DNA from: Candidatus Blautia faecavium
GTDB lineage: Bacteria > Bacillota > Clostridia > Lachnospirales > Lachnospiraceae
Assembly: GCA_019118425.1 (NCBI GenBank)
Contig: DWYZ01000072.1
Span: forward strand, 1 to 39,981
DNA: 39,981 nt
Direction of reading: 5' to 3'
How positions within the stretch are numbered: the first letter of the stretch is position 1; every line of letters begins with the position of its first letter. Under the pieces are notes generated by a model. The model had not been told where the DNA came from, did not search any database, and was given only the letters and a program-made list of their open reading frames with translations. The position numbers and the translations under genes were made by a program. This document shows, piece after piece, positions 16,773-24,394 of this stretch.

Positions 16773-18233
16773 ATGTATTATATAGGTGTTGATTTAGGAA
16801 CTTCCGCAGTTAAACTCCTTTTGATGGATGGAGAAGGAAAAATCTGCAAGATCATCTCAAAGGAATATCCTTTATACTTTCCTCACCCGGGATGGTCAGA
16901 GCAGAATCCCACTGACTGGTTTACCCAGAGTATGGAAGGGATCAAGGAACTGACAGCGGATATTGATAAAAGCCAGGTGGACGGGATTGGCTGCGGCGGA
17001 CAGATGCACGGACTGGTTACCCTGGATGAAAAGGATGAGGTGATCCGCCCGGCGATCCTTTGGAACGATGGACGTACAGGAGAGGAGACAGACTATCTGA
17101 ATAATGTGATCGGAAAAGACAAGCTGTCACAGTATACTGCCAATATCGCCTTCGCAGGCTTTACCGCGCCGAAGATCCTGTGGATGCAGAAAAATGAGCC
17201 GGAGAATTTTAAAAAGGTAGAAAAGATCATGCTGCCCAAGGATTATCTGGCCTATCGCCTGACCGGTTCTTTCTGTACAGATGTATCCGATGCTTCTGGA
17301 ATGCTCCTTCTGGATGTGGAGCATCGCTGCTGGTCTAAAGAAATGCTTGAAATATGTGGGATCAAAGAGGAACAGCTGCCCAAGCTTTATGAAAGCTGGC
17401 AGGTAGTAGGTACCTTAAAGCCGGAGATCGCAAAGGAATTGGGACTTGCCGATACAGTAAAGGTAGTAGCGGGAGCCGGGGACAATGCGGCCGCAGCAGT
17501 CGGCACAGGAACAGTAGGGGACGGACAATGCAATATCTCTCTGGGAACCTCCGGAACGATCTTTATTTCCAGCAAGAAGTTCGGAGTAGATGAGAACAAT
17601 GCGCTCCATTCTTTCGACCATGCGGATGGAAGCTACCATCTGATGGGGTGTATGTTAAGCGCTGCCTCCTGTAATAAGTGGTGGGTAGAGGATATCTTGG
17701 GCACCAGCGATTTTGCGAAAGAGCAGGAAGACATCACTAAGCTTGGAGAGAACAATGTGTTTTATCTGCCTTATCTTATGGGTGAGCGTTCTCCTCATAA
17801 CAATCCGGATGCCAGAGCTGTATTTTTTGGAATGAGCATGGATACCACAAGAGCAGATATGACCCAGGCTGTGCTGGAAGGTGTGGCCTTTGGCCTTCGT
17901 GATTCTCTGGAAGTAGCCAGGAGCCTTGGCATCCACATCGAAAGGACGAAGATCTGCGGCGGCGGAGCTAAGAGTCCTCTCTGGAAAAAGATCATTGCCA
18001 ATGTGATGAATTTGAAAGTAGACGTGCTGGAAAATGAAGAAGGACCGGCCATGGGCGGGGCTATGCTGGCAGCAGTAGGCTGCGGCGCTTATCCGGATGT
18101 AGAAAGCATTACGAAAAAAATCGTAAAGATTGTGGATACTGTGGAACCACAGCCGGAGCTGGTTGCAAAATACGAAGAGAAATATCAGAAATTCCGCACG
18201 CTTTATCCCACAATGAAGCCTTTATTCCCGTGA
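16773..18233 (+). CDS. xylB: Xylulokinase (FGGY family)
   Basis: 486 aa, the usual XylB length. It phosphorylates D-xylulose, or a similar ketose, with ATP in the cytoplasm. The N-terminal phosphate-binding loop is GVDLGTSAVKLLLMD (5-19), followed by HPGWSEQNPTDW, the xylulokinase hallmark GQMHGLVTLD (about 74-83), WNDGRT and FTAPKILWM. The second domain has GAGDNAAAAVGTG, the LGTSGTIF ATP-site loop and CGGGAKSPLWKKIIANV near the C-terminus. Start ATG after AATAAGGAGGAAAAC. It forms a cluster with the isomerase and DUF4867 genes and an AraC regulator. The real substrate could be another ketose, because FGGY kinases are hard to separate by eye. Confidence 0.9.
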   Translation: MYYIGVDLGTSAVKLLLMDGEGKICKIISKEYPLYFPHPGWSEQNPTDWFTQSMEGIKELTADIDKSQVDGIGCGGQMHGLVTLDEKDEVIRPAILWNDGRTGEETDYLNNVIGKDKLSQYTANIAFAGFTAPKILWMQKNEPENFKKVEKIMLPKDYLAYRLTGSFCTDVSDASGMLLLDVEHRCWSKEMLEICGIKEEQLPKLYESWQVVGTLKPEIAKELGLADTVKVVAGAGDNAAAAVGTGTVGDGQCNISLGTSGTIFISSKKFGVDENNALHSFDHADGSYHLMGCMLSAASCNKWWVEDILGTSDFAKEQEDITKLGENNVFYLPYLMGERSPHNNPDARAVFFGMSMDTTRADMTQAVLEGVAFGLRDSLEVARSLGIHIERTKICGGGAKSPLWKKIIANVMNLKVDVLENEEGPAMGGAMLAAVGCGAYPDVESITKKIVKIVDTVEPQPELVAKYEEKYQKFRTLYPTMKPLFP

Positions 18234-18247
18234 GCAACGAGACAAGC

Positions 18248-18265
18248 GGACATGCAAGCATGTCC
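18248..18265 (+). other. Perfect inverted repeat after xylB
   Basis: GGACATGC and GCATGTCC are separated by two bases. It lies 14 bases after the xylB stop, in an untranslated stretch of 334 bases that otherwise holds a strong terminator (18363-18404) and a promoter -10 box. No gene is credible between 18234 and 18567. Confidence 0.5.
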
Positions 18266-18362
18266 ATTTGGTGACTGCCGCGAGAATTTTGATTTAATCG
18301 AAGACGAAAAGTGGACGCGTGCCGGCAGGCATTGCAGACATCCCTTTAAATTAAGAAGAAAC

Positions 18363-18404
18363 AGGGAGAACCTGCAGGTGTTTTTATACCTGCAGGTTCT
18401 CCCT
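18363..18404 (+). terminator. Strong intrinsic terminator after xylB
   Basis: AGGGAGAACCTGCAGGT (18363-18379) pairs perfectly with ACCTGCAGGTTCTCCCT (18388-18404), 17 pairs, loop GTTTTTAT, followed by CAATTTTTCTT. It is a textbook terminator for the isomerase/xylulokinase operon, placed about 130 bases past the stop. Confidence 0.88.
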
Positions 18405-18444
18405 CAATTTTTCTTAAAACTCTTCCCAATCTTTATAAAAATGA

Positions 18445-18450
18445 TATAAT
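18445..18450 (+). promoter_or_regulatory. -10 box for the Fe-S aldo/keto reductase gene
   Basis: A perfect TATAAT hexamer, about 118 bases before the start codon, just after the terminator. No convincing -35 is seen at 16-18 bases. Confidence 0.4.
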
Positions 18451-18567
18451 AAAGATATTGCCTGTACTATGTGACAGGGTAAAAAGAGACATTTGCTCAG
18501 GAGAAAATCTGGAAAATAAGGGAATGGATTTTAACAGGAGACCATTCAACGACAGGGAGGGTTTGTT

Positions 18568-19710
18568 ATGCGATACAGAGAATTAGGGAAAACCGGTCTG
18601 ATGGTCAGTGAAATCGGGCTGGGAGCGGAATGGCTGGAACGTCATAATACCAGTGAAGTAAAGGCGGTCATTGACTGCTGTGAAAGCTTTGGGATCAATA
18701 TTTTAGACTGCTGGATGTCAGAGCCTAATGTCCGCTCTAATATCGGAAAGGCCCTGGAAGGAAAAAGGGATAAGTGGATCATCCAGGGGCATTTCGGATC
18801 TACCTGGCAGGACGGACAGTATGTGCGTACAAGAGAGATGGATAAAGTAAAGGAAGCATTTGCGGATCTTCTTACGCGCCTTCAGACAGACTATATCGAT
18901 CTGGGTATGATCCATTTCGTAGATGAGGAGGCTGAGTTCCAGCGTATTATGGAGGGCGAGTTCCTGGACTATGTAAAAGAACAGAAAGAAAACGGAGTGA
19001 TCCGCCACATAGGGATGAGCACTCACAATCCCAGAGTGGCTAAGCTGGCTGCTTTAAGCGGAGAAATAGAAATGATCCTTTTCAGCATCAATCCAGCTTT
19101 TGACCTTCTTCCGGCAACTGAAGATCTGAACACTTACTTTGCAGAGACATATGAAGAAAATCTGGGCGGAATTGATCCGGAACGGGCGGAACTTTATCGG
19201 ATCTGTGAGCAGCGGGGAGTAGGTATCACCGTTATGAAAGGTTACGCGGGAGGCCGCTTATTTTCACCGAAGACTTCACCCTTTGGGGTAGCGCTGACGC
19301 CTGTCCAATGTATCCACTATGCGCTTACCAGGCCGGGAGTGGCAAGTGTGCTGGCTGGCTATGACACAGTGGAACATGTAAAGGAGGCTGTGGCATACGA
19401 GAACGCTTCGGAGGAAGAAAAAGATTACGCAAGTGTTCTTGCCAATGCACCGCATCATGCATATGCAGGACAGTGCACCTACTGCGGGCACTGCGCTCCA
19501 TGTCCGGCAGGGATTGACATAGCCATGGTCAATAAGCTTTATGATCTTGCCGTGATGCAGAAGGAAGTACCGGCAGCCGTAAGAGAACACTACAGAGCGC
19601 TTTCTGCAAACGCTGCAGACTGCATTGCCTGTGGAGGCTGTGAAGAACGTTGTCCATTCGGTGTTCCTGTAGTGGAAAGAATGGAAAAAGCAAAAAAATT
19701 ATTCGATTAG
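18568..19710 (+). CDS. Aldo/keto reductase with C-terminal 4Fe-4S ferredoxin domain, degenerate catalytic tetrad
   Basis: 380 aa. Residues 1-290 form an aldo/keto reductase barrel (MRYRELGKTGLMVSEIGLG). The C-terminus carries two four-cysteine groups, C303-C306-C309-C312P and C352-C355-C358-C362P, enough for two 4Fe-4S clusters. Of the usual tetrad, the aspartate is kept (Asp47), but the tyrosine expected five residues later is absent (LDCWMSEPNV), and the TK motif lysine is replaced (IIQGHFG); a histidine is kept in GMIHF. It therefore may not do standard NADPH carbonyl reduction, and an electron-transfer role via the clusters is more likely. Start ATG after CAGGGAGGGTTTGTT. It is its own transcription unit between the xylB terminator and the potassium genes. 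Confidence 0.85.
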   Translation: MRYRELGKTGLMVSEIGLGAEWLERHNTSEVKAVIDCCESFGINILDCWMSEPNVRSNIGKALEGKRDKWIIQGHFGSTWQDGQYVRTREMDKVKEAFADLLTRLQTDYIDLGMIHFVDEEAEFQRIMEGEFLDYVKEQKENGVIRHIGMSTHNPRVAKLAALSGEIEMILFSINPAFDLLPATEDLNTYFAETYEENLGGIDPERAELYRICEQRGVGITVMKGYAGGRLFSPKTSPFGVALTPVQCIHYALTRPGVASVLAGYDTVEHVKEAVAYENASEEEKDYASVLANAPHHAYAGQCTYCGHCAPCPAGIDIAMVNKLYDLAVMQKEVPAAVREHYRALSANAADCIACGGCEERCPFGVPVVERMEKAKKLFD

Positions 19711-19728
19711 CTGGCAATAGATCACATA

Positions 19729-19757
19729 TTGACAAAAGGAAATTATAGTGCTATTTT
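19729..19757 (+). promoter_or_regulatory. Promoter for the small membrane protein/potassium uptake genes
   Basis: -35 TTGACA (19729-19734), a 17-base spacer, -10 TATTTT (19752-19757). It explains the TTG that opens the longest reading frame here: that TTG is part of the -35 box, not a start codon. The real GTG start lies 31 bases after the -10. Confidence 0.55.
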
Positions 19758-19788
19758 TAAATGGATTTTGAGAAAGGAGAAAGAAGCA

Positions 19789-20247
19789 GTGAAAAGTAAA
19801 TATTCGTTTTTCAGAATTGCGATAGGATTTCTTTTTGTGTTTTTTTTCCTTTTTTTTTCCGATTCTATTCTAATGAATGAGGAATCGGAAGAGGATTTCC
19901 ATATTATCTGTTCAAATGACGAAGAGACGGTTTTAAAGACAGCGGAAGCTCCGGAACATAGTTTCGCGTATGTTATGGGCGGAATGAAGTTGGGAAGTTC
20001 GAAGCTGCCTGTCCGGCTGCGCGCGTCAGGCCTTTTAAAAACATTCCTTTTTTTTACTGTATTATTTAGACTTTTTGGAAAATCGATCTTATTTATTCCT
20101 AAGATGGAATGTTTTTATGCATATGTGCAGGTATGCCTATTTCAGCGCGCGCGATTTTTGCGTGAATTGTTTATTCTTTTGAAAGAAGATGGAAAAAAAA
20201 AACCTGTATTTCATTACATATTGCTTAATATGTCTGCTTATAGTTGA
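19789..20247 (+). CDS. Small unrecognised membrane protein upstream of potassium uptake genes
   Basis: 152 aa, not recognised. The start chosen is GTG at 19789, behind AAAGGAG with nine bases spacing and downstream of a good promoter. Two hydrophobic segments stand out: FFRIAIGFLFVFFFLFF near the N-terminus and LLKTFLFFTVLFRLFGKSILFI around residues 85-106. Between them is an acidic, probably extracytoplasmic stretch (MNEESEEDFHIICSNDEETVL). The C-terminal third is basic and aromatic (QRARFLRELFILLKEDGKKKP). The trkH-like gene begins 34 bases after its stop, so they are probably co-transcribed, and a role in potassium transport or its sensing is possible. The T-rich low-complexity start and the absence of family motifs mean a non-functional frame cannot be fully excluded. 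Confidence 0.5.
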   Translation: MKSKYSFFRIAIGFLFVFFFLFFSDSILMNEESEEDFHIICSNDEETVLKTAEAPEHSFAYVMGGMKLGSSKLPVRLRASGLLKTFLFFTVLFRLFGKSILFIPKMECFYAYVQVCLFQRARFLRELFILLKEDGKKKPVFHYILLNMSAYS

Positions 20248-20281
20248 AATCTGTGAAATGCAGGAGGAAAAGTAAATAATC

Positions 20282-21577
20282 ATGATAAAAAGAATAAAAA
20301 AGCAGCCTCCGGGACGACTGATTACAATGGGCTTCGCGCTGGTTATTTTGTTCGGAGCATTGCTGCTTTTACTTCCGGTATCAGTAAGGGAAGATGCTGT
20401 AGTAACCCCTATAGATGCTCTTTTTACGTCCACCAGCGCAGTATGTGTGACAGGTCTGATTGCCATTGATACGGCGGATCATTTTACGGCCTTTGGCCAA
20501 GGCGTGGTGGCTGCTTTGATCCAGGTGGGCGGTCTGGGTGTTACCTCAGTAGGAGTCGGGCTTATTATAGCCATGGGAAAAAGAGTTGGCTTTAAAAGCC
20601 GTGTGCTGATAAGAGAGGCGCTGAATACAGACAGCTACAAAGGAATCGTAAAGATCGTAAAGGCTGTGCTCTTAATGACCCTGTGCTTTGAAGGGGCGGG
20701 AGCACTTTTAAGTTTTCTGGTTTTTGTACAGGATTATCCCCCGGTTCATGCTCTGGGGATCAGTGTTTTTCATTCTATTGCTGCATTTAATAACTCAGGA
20801 TTTGATGTGCTTGGCAATTTACAGAATTTGATTCCTTATCAAAACGATATTTTGTTAAACCTGATCACCTGTGTGCTGATTATTTTCGGAGGATTAGGCT
20901 TTTTAGTAATACTGGATATAATAAAGAAACGGAGCTTTAAAAAGCTGAGCATGCATTCTAAAGTAGTAATTACCACTACAGTTACTCTTTTAGCAGTAGG
21001 AACGCTTTTGCTTAAAGCCACAGAGGATATTACCTGGTTAGGAGCTTTTTTCCATAGCGTGTCGGCAAGGACGGCGGGATTTTCCACCTATCCGATTGGT
21101 TCTTTCAGCAATGCAGGATTGTTTGTGCTGTGTATACTGATGTTTATAGGCGCTTCGCCGGGATCTACCGGAGGCGGTATCAAAACAAGCACATTTTTCG
21201 TACTTTTTCAGTCTGCACGAAGTATGTTTTCGAAAAAGCAGATTGCTGCCTTTAAAAGAGGCATCTCAGGAAAAACAGTTGCCACAGCTTCCAGCATTAC
21301 CATTCTTTCTCTGGGAGTCGTGTGCGTGGGTACGTTTTTAATGTGTGTGCTGGAACCGGAGTATGAGCTGATACAGCTCCTTTTTGAAGTGATTTCCGCT
21401 TTTGGAACAGTCGGTTTATCTACTGGCATCACTCCGGATCTCAGTGTGGGCGGCAAGCTGGTGATCATCCTTATTATGTTTATCGGAAGGCTTGGAGCGA
21501 TGACTCTGATCTCCATGTGGATTGATCATCCAGAGCCTAATGTGCATTATACAGAGGAGACGATCACCATAGGATAA
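20282..21577 (+). CDS. TrkH/KtrB-type potassium channel subunit
   Basis: 431 aa membrane protein with the four-repeat pore architecture of the Trk/Ktr/HKT superfamily. The four selectivity-filter loops are visible: TSAVCVTGL (51-59), AFNNSGFDVLG (around 166), SARTAGFST (around 266) and SAFGTVGLSTGIT (around 376). The length matches the short KtrB/TrkH forms of Bacillota. With the RCK protein encoded 51 bases downstream it makes a gated potassium uptake system. Start ATG after GGAGGAAAAGTAAATAATC. I saw no c-di-AMP riboswitch upstream, although such elements often precede ktr genes in related bacteria. Confidence 0.92.
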   Translation: MIKRIKKQPPGRLITMGFALVILFGALLLLLPVSVREDAVVTPIDALFTSTSAVCVTGLIAIDTADHFTAFGQGVVAALIQVGGLGVTSVGVGLIIAMGKRVGFKSRVLIREALNTDSYKGIVKIVKAVLLMTLCFEGAGALLSFLVFVQDYPPVHALGISVFHSIAAFNNSGFDVLGNLQNLIPYQNDILLNLITCVLIIFGGLGFLVILDIIKKRSFKKLSMHSKVVITTTVTLLAVGTLLLKATEDITWLGAFFHSVSARTAGFSTYPIGSFSNAGLFVLCILMFIGASPGSTGGGIKTSTFFVLFQSARSMFSKKQIAAFKRGISGKTVATASSITILSLGVVCVGTFLMCVLEPEYELIQLLFEVISAFGTVGLSTGITPDLSVGGKLVIILIMFIGRLGAMTLISMWIDHPEPNVHYTEETITIG

Positions 21578-21628
21578 GAAAGAAGCCAGATCGTAAGAAA
21601 GATAGAATTATTTACAGGGAGAATAGAA

Positions 21629-22294
21629 ATGAAAAAAAAGAAAAGCGCGCAGTCATTTGGAATTATCGGACTTGGCCGTTTTGGTATGGCACTTGCGATT
21701 TCATTGACACAGGCAGGTAAAGAAGTTATCGTTATTGACAGGAATGAAAGCAAGCTGCGGGAGATCCGTCAGTACACAGACTATGCTTTCGTTGCTCCGG
21801 ATTTGAGTACGGAAACTTTACAGGAGACGGGAATTCAGAATTGCGAAGTGGTGGTTGTCTGCATCGGCGAGAAGATAGATATTTGTATTCTTACTACCAT
21901 GCGCATTGTGGAAATGGGTGTGCCAAGAGTAATCGCAAAGGCGATCAGCCCGGAAGTGGGCGCGGTGCTGGAGAAACTGGGAGCTGAGGTAGTGTATCCG
22001 GAAAGGGATATGGCATTGTTTTTAGGTAGAAAACTAGTTTCCAGCAATTTCCTGGATTATATTTCTCTGGACAACAGTGTGGAAATCCGGCAGATAAAAG
22101 TATCGGACGGACTGGTAGGACAGACAGTGGAAGATCTGGATATCAGAAAAGAGTACGGGTTGAACATCATTGCTATTGAAAATGAAAAGTATACAAATAT
22201 AGAAATATCTCCTCAATACCGTCTGAACGAAGAAGATGTAATCGTTGTCATCGGAAAAGTGAACAATATAGATCGTTTTGAAGAAAATATATAA
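21629..22294 (+). CDS. TrkA/KtrA-type RCK potassium uptake regulator
   Basis: 221 aa cytoplasmic regulator that binds nucleotide and gates the membrane subunit encoded upstream. The RCK N-domain has the Rossmann motif GLGRFG (14-19) and the beta-2 acidic residue Asp37 in VIVIDRNE, which fits NAD(H)/ATP binding. The C-terminal RCK_C domain (about residues 140-221) contains the family-like stretch SPQYRLNEEDVIVVIGK. Start ATG after CAGGGAGAATAGAA. A two-hairpin leader element of the next gene begins 20 bases after its stop. Confidence 0.92.
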   Translation: MKKKKSAQSFGIIGLGRFGMALAISLTQAGKEVIVIDRNESKLREIRQYTDYAFVAPDLSTETLQETGIQNCEVVVVCIGEKIDICILTTMRIVEMGVPRVIAKAISPEVGAVLEKLGAEVVYPERDMALFLGRKLVSSNFLDYISLDNSVEIRQIKVSDGLVGQTVEDLDIRKEYGLNIIAIENEKYTNIEISPQYRLNEEDVIVVIGKVNNIDRFEENI

Positions 22295-22313
22295 AATACC
22301 GGAAGAAAAAATG

Positions 22314-22375
22314 TGGAAGTATACTTCTAAATCTACCATTATTGACGCAGTAAGTGCGTCAGAAAAGAGGAAAAG
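22314..22375 (+). repeat. Two-hairpin leader element, copy C
   Basis: First hairpin TGGAAGTATACTTCTA (22314-22329, one G-U pair), linker AATCTACCATTATT, second hairpin GACGCA-GTAAG-TGCGTC (22344-22360), then AGAAAAGAGGAAAAG and the start codon of the phosphate transporter at 22376. The ribosome binding site is part of the conserved element. Confidence 0.82.
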
Positions 22376-23428
22376 ATGGACATATCAATTATTAGTTTTG
22401 CCCAGCAGCTAACATCTAATCCAGCACTGCTTGTCACTACATTGCTGACTTTAGGGGTTATTTTTGTAAATGGATGGACAGACGCGCCGAATGCGATCGC
22501 TACTTGTGTGACTACCAGATGCTTAAGGGCACGGACAGCTATATGGATGAGTGCGGCATTTAACTTCTTAGGCGTGTTTGTTATGACACAGATAAACAGC
22601 TCGGTTGCCGCTACAATCAGTAACATGGCGGATTTTGGAGAGGATACGCAGGGAGCGATGATTGCTCTGTGCGCAGCCTTATTCTCCATCGTGGTATATA
22701 GTGTGGGCGCTTCTTTTTTAGGAATCCCCACCAGTGAAAGCCATAGCTTGATCGCCGGTGTCACGGGAGCGGCTATTGCGATTCAACAGGGAGTCGGCGG
22801 GATTAATATGTCAGAGTGGGTAAAGGTTTTATACGGACTTGTTTTAAGCCTTGCCCTTGGGTTCCTTTCGGGATGGCTCATTTGTAAGCTGCTTACGATC
22901 CTGTGTCAGAATCTGGAGCGGAGGAAAGCGAATGATTTTTTCAGAATTGCTCAGATTGTAGGCGCCGCGGCGATGAGCTTTATGCATGGGGCGCAGGACG
23001 GACAGAAATTTATCGGCGTTCTTTTCCTGGGACTTGCCTTTTCCAATGGACAGAGTCAGGTATCCGGGATGGCGATCCCGATATGGCTGATGCTTTTGTG
23101 CAGTGTTGTGATGGGACTGGGAACCAGTGTGGGAGGAGAGAAGATCATCAAGTCCGTAGGGATGGACATGGTAAAGCTGGAAAAATACCAGGGCTTTTCT
23201 GCGGATCTGGCGGGAGCTTTTTGTCTGCTTCTTTCCAGCTTGTTTGGAATCCCTGTCTCCACTACCCATACGAAGACCAGCGCTATTATGGGCGTGGGAG
23301 CGGTAAGACGTATTTCCGCAATTAATTTTTCGGTTGTGAAGGATATGATGCTGACCTGGATTTTTACTTTCCCAGGGTGCGGCCTGATCAGCTTTGTGAT
23401 GGCAAAACTATTTATGTTCATCTTTTAA
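22376..23428 (+). CDS. PiT-family inorganic phosphate transporter
   Basis: 350 aa inner-membrane carrier that takes up phosphate, or metal-phosphate, with a cation. The inverted-repeat architecture of the family is visible. The first signature is GWTDAPNAIATCVTTRCL (33-50) with GIPTSESHSLIAGVTGAAI in the first half. The matching elements in the second half are SFMHGAQDGQKFIGVLFLG and GIPVSTTHTKTSAIMGVGAVR. The ATG follows AGAGGAAAAG, which belongs to leader element copy C. The DUF47 accessory gene follows after 15 bases, the usual arrangement. The first signature has GWTDAP where many family members have GANDVA-type residues. Confidence 0.92.
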   Translation: MDISIISFAQQLTSNPALLVTTLLTLGVIFVNGWTDAPNAIATCVTTRCLRARTAIWMSAAFNFLGVFVMTQINSSVAATISNMADFGEDTQGAMIALCAALFSIVVYSVGASFLGIPTSESHSLIAGVTGAAIAIQQGVGGINMSEWVKVLYGLVLSLALGFLSGWLICKLLTILCQNLERRKANDFFRIAQIVGAAAMSFMHGAQDGQKFIGVLFLGLAFSNGQSQVSGMAIPIWLMLLCSVVMGLGTSVGGEKIIKSVGMDMVKLEKYQGFSADLAGAFCLLLSSLFGIPVSTTHTKTSAIMGVGAVRRISAINFSVVKDMMLTWIFTFPGCGLISFVMAKLFMFIF

Positions 23429-23443
23429 GAGGAGGAAGAGTTA

Positions 23444-24067
23444 ATGTCAAAGAAACAGGATGAATTTTATTTTCAGAGCTTTATTGAATGTGCGGAGGCG
23501 TCTTGTAAAGCGGCTAAGCTTCTGAAGGATACGCTGACGAACTTCAGCCAGGAAACCATCAGTGACAGGATGGAAGAAATGCACAAAGTAGAGCATGCGG
23601 CAGATGAAAAAAAGCATGCGGTGATAGATAAGCTTTCAAAGGCGTTTATCGTTCCCATAGAACGTGAAGATATCGTGCTTTTAAGCGATAATATTGACGA
23701 GGTCACTGACCGGCTGGAAGACGTTTTGATCCGTTTGTATATGAATTATGTGGTGAGTATCAGGCAGGAAGCCATCCCTCTCATGGAGGTAGTGATTAAG
23801 TGCTGTGAAGAGATGAAAGAACTGCTGAAGGATTTCGCTGATTTCAGACATTCGAAAACATTGAAAAAACATATTATACAGATCAATGAAATGGAGGAAG
23901 AGGCAGACCGTCTGTTTATGTCTATTATGCGGGAGCTTCACGAAAAAGAGCAGAATCCTCTGGCCATTATTGCCTGGAGAGAAATTTACCATTATATGGA
24001 AAAATGCGCGGACGCCTGTGAGCATGTGGCGGATACGGTTGAGAGCGTTGTCATGAAAAATTCATAA
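23444..24067 (+). CDS. DUF47/PhoU-like accessory protein of the phosphate transporter
   Basis: 207 aa, all-helical, of the DUF47 family that resembles PhoU and is normally encoded next to PiT transporters. Acidic and metal-binding-like positions typical of PhoU-type bundles are seen in MEEMHKVEHAADEKKH (about residues 43-58) and DNIDEVTDRLEDVLIRLYMNY (about 86-106), and again at INEMEEEADRLF and YHYMEKCADACEHVADTVE near the C-terminus. It probably regulates or couples phosphate transport in the cytoplasm. The ATG follows AAGAGGAGGAAGAGTTA. It is the last gene of the potassium/phosphate block; a palindromic element and a terminator follow. Confidence 0.9.
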   Translation: MSKKQDEFYFQSFIECAEASCKAAKLLKDTLTNFSQETISDRMEEMHKVEHAADEKKHAVIDKLSKAFIVPIEREDIVLLSDNIDEVTDRLEDVLIRLYMNYVVSIRQEAIPLMEVVIKCCEEMKELLKDFADFRHSKTLKKHIIQINEMEEEADRLFMSIMRELHEKEQNPLAIIAWREIYHYMEKCADACEHVADTVESVVMKNS

Positions 24068-24128
24068 GTCTATATCTGGTGATTCACATTAGATGCTTCA
24101 TTGCTTCAATGAAAATGCTTTTCCGAAT

Positions 24129-24289
24129 CTAGTATAAGCCACTTTAAATATCCTCACGTTTCGCTGGTCTGTTTTCCGATAGCACAGGTGTAAAATGCTC
24201 AGCGTAGCCCATTACGTCTCTGCTTTTACACCGGCACTCTCGAAAAAACATTCTCAGCGAAACAGTAAGGCATTTAAGGCTTATACTAG
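24129..24289. repeat. 161-bp imperfect palindromic element
   Basis: The ends CTAGTATAAGCC (24129-24140) and GGCTTATACTAG (24278-24289) are perfect inverted repeats. Pairing continues inward with interruptions: GTTTCGCTG with CAGCGAAAC (24158-24166/24255-24263), then GGTGTAAAA with TTTTACACC (24187-24195/24224-24232), centred near 24209. It encodes nothing visible. The shape fits a MITE-like or fold-back element, or the template of a long structured RNA. It sits in the 327-base gap between the DUF47 gene and the convergent fhs gene; the rest of that gap holds only a terminator. Confidence 0.75.
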
Positions 24290-24292
24290 GAG

Positions 24293-24330
24293 AAAAAGAG
24301 GGCTGTACTTTTTGGTACAGCCCTCTTTTT
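24293..24330. terminator. Bidirectional intrinsic terminator between DUF47 gene and fhs
   Basis: AAAAAGAGGGCTGTAC (24293-24308) pairs perfectly with GTACAGCCCTCTTTTT (24315-24330), loop TTTTTG. U-tracts are present on both strands, so it can end transcription from either side. Confidence 0.9.
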
Positions 24331-24394
24331 GGGTTATTTATAAGAGTGTCTATGAGTGAACGTGATAAATTATAGTAAAAAACAAATAAAGTTG

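Noticed and set aside
18252-18449. 65-aa frame after xylB
   Set aside because: It covers the strong terminator stem and has no ribosome binding site.
19729-19788. N-terminal extension of the small membrane protein from a TTG
   Set aside because: That TTG is part of a consensus -35 box, and a better GTG start with a ribosome binding site lies downstream.
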